Shown here piece after piece: positions 59,067 to 64,000 of a DNA stretch of 64,000 nucleotides. A program made the position numbers and the translations under genes. The notes below the pieces were generated by a model, which had not been told where the DNA came from, searched no databases, and worked only from the letters and a program-made list of their open reading frames with translations. The number at the start of each line of letters is the position of its first letter. Position 1 is the first letter of the stretch. Source of the stretch: an uncultured Slackia sp. (GTDB taxonomy: Bacteria; Actinomycetota; Coriobacteriia; Coriobacteriales; Eggerthellaceae); the NCBI RefSeq assembly GCF_934630525.1, contig NZ_CAKTVX010000007.1, positions 62,001 through 126,000 of the forward strand. Reading direction: 5' to 3'.

Positions 59067-60092
59067 TTATACATTGCCTTTGCGCATTTCCGCGCGGCGC
59101 ATGATGCATTCCGCCGCGACGCTCACGGCGATTTCTTCGGGCGTTTCGGCGGCGATGTCAAGGCCGATGGGCATATGCACGGCGCCGATTGCCTCTTCCG
59201 GTATTCCCGCATTCAGCATGAGCTCCCGCCCGGTTGCGATTTTTCGTCGCGATCCCATGAGGCCGACGTACGCCAAAGGCTGGCGAAGCACCTGCTCAAG
59301 AAGGGCGTAATCGCTGCGATGGGTGTGGGTCATGATAATGACGAAATCGCGCTTGTCCAAGGTCAGCGAGGCGGCGATGTTCTCGTAATCGCCCAAGACG
59401 ACATCATGCGCTTCAGGCACGCGCGAGCGTTGGGCGAATTCGGGGCGGCAATCGAACAGCGTGCAGCAGAACCCGACGCGCGAGAGCGCCGAAACGGTCG
59501 CGCGGCCCACGTGCCCGCCGCCGAAAACGATGGCTCGCACGGGCAGCGAGACGGGCATCACGAAACGGCCGTCGATGACGGCCCTGCGCTCAAGGCTGGC
59601 GATGAGGCTCGCCTGCATGCCGCGCTCTCCCGCCAACGGCGCGCCGTTGGCATCGAGCAGGGCAACGGCGCTTTCGCTCGATTGGCAGTTTTCGGGGCAT
59701 TCCACAACGAGATAGGAAGGAATGCGCTGGTCAATGCAGCGAAGCATTTCGCGTGCAGCATCGCGCCAATGCGTATCGCCAGAATTCACGGGCGTGTACA
59801 GAAGGGTCGCATCCCCGCCGCAGGGCATATTCAGGCCCTTTTTGGAGGCGAGTTTCAGCTCCATACTTTCGACGAAGCTCAGATTGTCGCCCAGCATGCC
59901 CTGCGCTTTCTTGATGGCATGAGCCTCGACGGCGCCGCCGCCAATGGTGCCGCATGCGAGCCCGTTTTCGTCGACGAGCATTTGCGAACCCGCGTGGCGC
60001 GGCGTGGAGCCTTTGCTTTCCATTATGGTAACCAGCACCAAATCGCGCGCTTCGCGCGAGGCGTGGGCGATGTGTTCTGCAATCGTGCGCAT
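59067..60092 (-). CDS. xdhC: XdhC-family molybdenum-hydroxylase maturation protein
   Basis: 341 residues. The XdhC/CoxI domain has VTIMESKGSTPRHAGSQMLV and GTIGGGAVEAHA. The C-terminal Rossmann domain has AIVFGGGHVGRATVSALSRV and LMGSRRKIATG. XdhC binds and delivers sulfurated molybdenum cofactor to xanthine-dehydrogenase-family enzymes. It is the last gene of the operon with YqeB, YqeC and the large subunit. Confidence 0.9.
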   Translation of the reverse strand: MRTIAEHIAHASREARDLVLVTIMESKGSTPRHAGSQMLVDENGLACGTIGGGAVEAHAIKKAQGMLGDNLSFVESMELKLASKKGLNMPCGGDATLLYTPVNSGDTHWRDAAREMLRCIDQRIPSYLVVECPENCQSSESAVALLDANGAPLAGERGMQASLIASLERRAVIDGRFVMPVSLPVRAIVFGGGHVGRATVSALSRVGFCCTLFDCRPEFAQRSRVPEAHDVVLGDYENIAASLTLDKRDFVIIMTHTHRSDYALLEQVLRQPLAYVGLMGSRRKIATGRELMLNAGIPEEAIGAVHMPIGLDIAAETPEEIAVSVAAECIMRRAEMRKGNV

Positions 60093-60104
60093 GTCTTGTC
60101 CCGT

Positions 60105-60899
60105 CTATGCTTTCGTGAGCGTGTCGCTCAAATGAAGAATAACTTCCAGCACGCCGCCCGCGACGGCCAAGCCTTTATCCGATACCGTTTCGCAATGGCT
60201 CACTTCGTCGCGCGGGTCGATATCGCCGCACTTCAAGCCCTTGGTAACGCGCGTTCCGCCAGCAAGCAGGCCTCGCAGCGTGCCGGTGAGGGTGGCAATA
60301 ACAGGGGCGTCGTCCACGTATGCGACGGCTTGTCCCGCCTCGACGTGGTCGCGAATCGAAGCGACTTCGCGGAAGGTACCATCGTTCGGCGCGCGCAGCA
60401 CGCGTTCGCCTGCGAAGCCGCCTACGAGCCCCGGCACTGCGGTGTTCGGAAGCGCCGAGCCCTCGTAATACACGCGACCGAGCGTGTGACCGCGCATGGT
60501 TTCGACCACGGCGTGGCAGTCGTCGCCCGCCGTGAATCCGGGCCCAATGCCAATGACGATGGGTGCCATGTCGATGGCGGTTCCCACATTGCGCTTGGCC
60601 AAAATGGCGTCGACCAGCACGTCAGGTTCAAGCCAAATGCATGAGCATTCCGGGTCGACGAGCACGGGGATGACCCCTTCGAGTGCTCGTCGCAGCGCAT
60701 CGTCGGCGCTTTCGGCACGTATGCCAACGATGCCTTCCACCTGGGTTTTTCCTGAACGAACGGCTTCGCTGAAGGCGACCGTGCGGCGGACCGTCAAGGG
60801 GTGTTCGACTTCCGTCATAATGACGGAAACACCGCATTTGTGCAGGCGCAACGCTATCGCGCTGGCGATATCGCCAGCTCCGCGAATTATCGCAAGCAT
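60105..60899 (-). CDS. yqeB: Selenium-dependent molybdenum cofactor protein YqeB (EF2563 family)
   Basis: 264 residues from ATG 60899. MLAIIRGAGDIASAIALRLH and VPGLVGGFAGERVLRAPNDG match the EF2563/YqeB family, a marker of selenium-dependent molybdenum hydroxylases. It also contains a GIGPGFTAG motif and a C-terminal biotinyl-like segment (HVEAGQAVAYVDDAPVIATL). GGAGG is upstream. It overlaps yqeC by 13 nt. Confidence 0.88.
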   Translation of the reverse strand: MLAIIRGAGDIASAIALRLHKCGVSVIMTEVEHPLTVRRTVAFSEAVRSGKTQVEGIVGIRAESADDALRRALEGVIPVLVDPECSCIWLEPDVLVDAILAKRNVGTAIDMAPIVIGIGPGFTAGDDCHAVVETMRGHTLGRVYYEGSALPNTAVPGLVGGFAGERVLRAPNDGTFREVASIRDHVEAGQAVAYVDDAPVIATLTGTLRGLLAGGTRVTKGLKCGDIDPRDEVSHCETVSDKGLAVAGGVLEVILHLSDTLTKA

Positions 60900-61807
60900 C
60901 GAAATTCTTTCCTCCAAAGGCTTCCCGCAACTACGGGGGTCGTGCAGAGCGCCGCTATGCGCTCGGCAATCCGCCAGTCGTCGTCGGATTCAACCTTATT
61001 GATAAAAATCGTATCGTGCAGGACTTCGGCCTCTAGCACGCGCGCCACCATTTCGGGCGTTGTGGCATCGGCTGTCGAGGCGCCCGCCAGTCGCGCGAAG
61101 CGTTCCGCTCGGTGGCAAGCCTGCGAAATAGGCCTGCCCACGCCGTCGATTCCCACGACGCAGACCGTTCGCTTCGCGCATTCGGGAATCACGGGCTCGT
61201 GTTCCGCATGCGCCTTCAGGGGCAGCATTTTCGCTCCATCGGCTTCAACGAGCAGGTAGTCGGCCGCGGCTTCCAGTTCGGAGAACGCCACGTTCGGCGC
61301 GTCAAGCTTGCCCGTTGGCCCATGGATGCGCCCCACGCAGACGATGGGGTGCGTCGAAAGCGCGAATTGCACCTCGTCCATTGTTGCGTCGAGCAGAACC
61401 GGGCACCAATCGGGCACGAACATTTTGGTGCTCGTGGCCACGATTACGCGCGCCCGCCGCCCTGCCCCAGCGGTGGCGGCCCCTTTGGTGGCGGGGCGCC
61501 TGCTTGACGGCTCGTCGCCATCAGCCGACGGATTATTGCCTGCGGCTTCCTCGGTCGGGCAGCCTTCGCTCGGCGATTTTCCTGCCTGAGGCTTGTCGGC
61601 CGCAATTTCGGCGGCCGCGAATCCGGCGCCCGCGGCCCCTTCCGTCGCGAGCTCTTCGGCCAGGGCGCGTAAAAGCGTCGATTTCCCGCCGCTTCCGATG
61701 ATTGCCGTGGTTTTCGGCGATATGTGCAAAAGCTCGCTTAGAATGCCTACTCCTCGGGTTTCGCGAGCACGATATGCTCGGGCAGAATGGGCAGCTCGCG
61801 ATGCCAT
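60887..61807 (-). CDS. yqeC: Selenium-dependent hydroxylase accessory protein YqeC
   Basis: Up to 306 residues. The family start is ILSELLHISPKTTAIIGSGG then KST, a P-loop. ATSTKMFVP, YLLVEADGAKMLPLKAHAEH and EPVIP follow, and NKVES is the G4-like motif. A disordered insert (about 55-115, Gly/Ala/Ser/Pro) separates the P-loop and the next strand. The start is uncertain. No ATG, GTG or TTG lies near the expected start (61744). An upstream ATG at 61807 overlaps the large-subunit gene by 61 nt. GGAG sits five nt before an ATT at 61744. Confidence 0.82.
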   Translation of the reverse strand: MASRAAHSARAYRARETRGVGILSELLHISPKTTAIIGSGGKSTLLRALAEELATEGAAGAGFAAAEIAADKPQAGKSPSEGCPTEEAAGNNPSADGDEPSSRRPATKGAATAGAGRRARVIVATSTKMFVPDWCPVLLDATMDEVQFALSTHPIVCVGRIHGPTGKLDAPNVAFSELEAAADYLLVEADGAKMLPLKAHAEHEPVIPECAKRTVCVVGIDGVGRPISQACHRAERFARLAGASTADATTPEMVARVLEAEVLHDTIFINKVESDDDWRIAERIAALCTTPVVAGSLWRKEFRCLR

Positions 61808-64000
61808 ACGCCCGTCGCGCGGTAAATGGCCTGCGTAATCGCGGGAGCCGGCGTGTTAATGACGATTTCGCCAATCGACTTCGCGCCGAACGGACCCGTG
61901 GGTTCGTAGGAATTCTCGAACTCGACGCGAATGCGGCCCGTGTCAAGGCGGGTGGGCAAACGGTACGTGAACAGGTTCGATTCGCGAATGCGACCCTTGG
62001 GCGTGCGCGTCGCGTCTTCCATGAGCGTGTGGCCAATGCCCTGTACGATGCCGCCTTCGGCCTGGATGCGCGCAAGCGCCGGGTTGATGGGGATGCCGCA
62101 GTCGACGACGCTCGCGTAATTGAGCACCTCTACCACGCCGGTTTCGCGGTCGAGTTCAATCTCGGCCATGCCCACCATGAACGGCGGCGGCGAGACGGGC
62201 GAAGAATGCATGGCGGTGGCTTCGGGAGCCAGGCAATTGCTCACCTGGCTTTTCGTGGCCACATCGACGAGCGACATTTCCTCGCCCGTCGCCTCGCGCA
62301 CCACGCGTCCGTCCTCGAAGCTCAGCTCGCTCGCGTCACACCCCAGCGCTTCGGCGGCGATGGCGCACAAGCGTTCCTTCAGCTGCGTGCACGCCTTCTG
62401 CACGGCCATGCCGGTGACGTACGTGGTGGAAGAAGCGTACGAGCCCGAATCGTAGGGCGATGCGTCGGTGTCGGCGCCGAACACGGAAACATCGTCGACC
62501 GAGCAATCCATATGCTCGGCGACCATCTGCGCCAGAATGGTGTCGCAGCCCGTGCCCATGTCGGCGGCGCCGATGATCAGCATGTACGTGCCGTCATCGT
62601 TGAGTTTGATGGTGACCGAGCCCACGTCGATGTCGGAAATGCCCGAGCCCTGCATCGACATGCCCACGCCCGCAGCGCGAACTTTGCCGTTGCCCATGTC
62701 GCGCACGGGGTATTTCGCTTTCCAGTCGAACATTTCGGCGCAATGCTCCAGGCAGCGGTCGAGCGCGCACGCGTTGGCGATTTCGCCGAAGTACGCGGGC
62801 ATCTTCATGCCTTCGCGCACCATATTCTGTTCGCGCAGCTCAACGGGGTCGCGGCCGAGCTTTTCGGCCAGTTCGTTCACGATGGTTTCAACGGCGAATT
62901 GGCCCTGCGTGGCACCGAAGCCTCGGTAGGCGCCCGAAGGCTGCATGTTCGTGTACACCACGTTTGCGGTGAATTTGAACGCTTCGAGCGAGCCGGTGTA
63001 CAGCGGAATGGACTTATGGCCGGTAAGGCCGACCGTCGCCCAGCCGTGCTCGCCATAGGCGCCCGAATTCGACAGCGTGGTCATGCCGAGTGCGCGAATG
63101 CGGCCGTCGTTGTTCGCGCCCAGGCGCACGGTGATTTCCATCTCGTGGCGCGGCGAGCCGCAGGTCTGCGATTCTTCGCGCGTGTACACGCACATGGCGG
63201 GGCGGCCCGTTTTCATTGTGACGAATGCGGGATATACCTCGCACACTGCGGTCTGCTTCGCGCCGAAGCCGCCGCCGATGCGGGGCTTTTCGACGCGAAT
63301 GCGGCCCTTCGGAATGCCGAGCGCGTGCGATAAGATGCGGCGCACATGGAAGACGACCTGCGTAGATGAAATCACGTGCAAGCGCCCGTAGCGGTCGAGC
63401 TCGGTGTAGGTGCGGAAGGTCTCCATCATTGCCTGGTTGTAGGCTTTGGTGTGGTAGGTGCGTTCCAGAACCACATCGCAATCGGCCAGCACGGCCTCGA
63501 TGTCGCCGCCTTCGTCGGCCGTGGTGCCCACGAGGTTGCGCGTGTTATCGCCACCCAAATCGCACAGCATGCGCCAGTTGTCTTCGGGGTGCACGAGCAC
63601 CGGGTTGTCTTTGGCGGTGCGGAAGTCCAAGACGGGTTCGAGCACGTCGTAGGTAACCTTGATGCGCGCGAGGGCCTTGTTGGCAGCCGCTTCATTTTCG
63701 GCAGCGACGATCGCCACCACGTCGCCCACGAAGCGCACGTGTCGATCGATGATGAGTCGGTCGTAGGGGCTCGTTTCCGGGTAGGTTTGGCCTGCGTTCG
63801 AAAAGCGCTCATTCGGCACGTCTTCCCACGTGAAAACGTCAACCACACCGGCGACCTTTTTCGCCTTCGAGGTATCTATGGTCTCGACGATGGCATTGGC
63901 GTGCGGGCTTCGCAGCAGCTTCACCACGAGCGCATCGCGCACGATATCTTCGGTATACAGGGGCTTGCCCAGCAGCTGCTGCATCGCGTCTTTCTTGCGG
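61747..64000 (-). CDS. Molybdopterin-binding large subunit of xanthine-dehydrogenase-family enzyme, 5'-incomplete
   Basis: The frame is open to the right window edge (RKKDA precedes the first Met at 63984), so the start lies outside. At least 750 residues. Family motifs include GKPLYTEDI, KLLRSPHANAIVE, PRIGGGFGAKQTAVCE, SGAYRGFGATQGQFAVE, GAADMGTGCDTILAQM, DTDASPYDSGSYAS and the catalytic Glu in FGAKSIGE near the end. With YqeB, YqeC and XdhC this is probably a selenium-dependent molybdenum hydroxylase (xanthine/purine dehydrogenase or nicotinate-type). The FAD and iron-sulfur subunits would be upstream. Confidence 0.88.
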   Translation of the reverse strand, partial: RKKDAMQQLLGKPLYTEDIVRDALVVKLLRSPHANAIVETIDTSKAKKVAGVVDVFTWEDVPNERFSNAGQTYPETSPYDRLIIDRHVRFVGDVVAIVAAENEAAANKALARIKVTYDVLEPVLDFRTAKDNPVLVHPEDNWRMLCDLGGDNTRNLVGTTADEGGDIEAVLADCDVVLERTYHTKAYNQAMMETFRTYTELDRYGRLHVISSTQVVFHVRRILSHALGIPKGRIRVEKPRIGGGFGAKQTAVCEVYPAFVTMKTGRPAMCVYTREESQTCGSPRHEMEITVRLGANNDGRIRALGMTTLSNSGAYGEHGWATVGLTGHKSIPLYTGSLEAFKFTANVVYTNMQPSGAYRGFGATQGQFAVETIVNELAEKLGRDPVELREQNMVREGMKMPAYFGEIANACALDRCLEHCAEMFDWKAKYPVRDMGNGKVRAAGVGMSMQGSGISDIDVGSVTIKLNDDGTYMLIIGAADMGTGCDTILAQMVAEHMDCSVDDVSVFGADTDASPYDSGSYASSTTYVTGMAVQKACTQLKERLCAIAAEALGCDASELSFEDGRVVREATGEEMSLVDVATKSQVSNCLAPEATAMHSSPVSPPPFMVGMAEIELDRETGVVEVLNYASVVDCGIPINPALARIQAEGGIVQGIGHTLMEDATRTPKGRIRESNLFTYRLPTRLDTGRIRVEFENSYEPTGPFGAKSIGEIVINTPAPAITQAIYRATGVWHRELPILPEHIVLAKPEE

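Noticed and set aside
58902..60644. 580-codon plus-strand frame opposite xdhC and yqeB
   Set aside because: Both minus-strand genes have clear family motifs. The frame has no recognisable product or RBS.

Overview
Organism and overall character: GC-rich DNA (roughly 60%) with the gene content of an anaerobic gut Coriobacteriia/Eggerthellaceae-type actinobacterium. The evidence is a DMSO-reductase-family operon, TAT-exported flavoprotein reductases paired with TetR regulators, a selenium-dependent molybdenum hydroxylase cluster (molybdopterin subunit, YqeC, YqeB, XdhC), a giant 2-hydroxyacyl-CoA dehydratase activator, BspA/beta-helix surface proteins and GtrA. Species cannot be named from sequence alone.

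Layout. 1-6.7 kb: end of a two-component system, then (minus) a TetR gene and a 1575-residue double-ATPase acyl-CoA dehydratase activase. 7.2-17.5 kb: a plus-strand defence island with an RHH protein, a single-chain type ISP restriction-modification enzyme carrying an apparent extra N-terminal nuclease domain, a coiled-coil membrane protein, a GmrSD-like DUF262/HNH protein and an AAA ATPase preceded by 19-nt tandem repeats. 17.5-22.4 kb: a gene graveyard (IS200-type transposase stub, 5'-truncated flavoprotein and TetR pseudogenes joined at a deletion scar, serpin tail, beta-helix adhesin remnant), an intact AlbA_2/HATPase regulator with its own 20-nt repeats, and an Abi-family remnant with a structured RNA upstream. 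22.4-27.5 kb: LysR, ferredoxin and DmsABC-like operon. 27.8-30.1 kb: small housekeeping or unknown genes.

30.2-36.5 kb is the most interesting part. It holds a peptide-maturation-like cassette (ABC exporter, Ser/His S26-type peptidase, PqqD/RRE protein, HPr-kinase-like protein and a divergent PF14907-type nucleotidyltransferase). Nearby, between two surface-protein genes, is an easily missed 37-residue ORF with a strong ribosome binding site and a YxxPxM leader motif of the kind PqqD-type domains bind. No lasso cyclase, leader peptidase or radical SAM partner is present beside it. I propose it as an uncharacterised modified-peptide system; this is inference.

35.6-42.2 kb: a surface operon (1909-residue beta-helix protein, the small peptide, a membrane-anchored BspA-like protein). 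43-48.2 kb: a VOC protein, then MerR, radical SAM/SPASM and a FecBCD-type ABC importer. 48.4-52.5 kb: a repeat-rich zone with degenerate 23-, 18- and 14-nt tandem arrays and two homologous ~150-bp foldback elements flanking a DUF559-like gene. 52.6-58.8 kb: iron alcohol dehydrogenase with divergent MerR, a TAT flavoprotein with a C-terminal heme motif and divergent TetR, and an AI-2E-family transporter. 59-64 kb: the molybdenum hydroxylase operon, cut by the window end.
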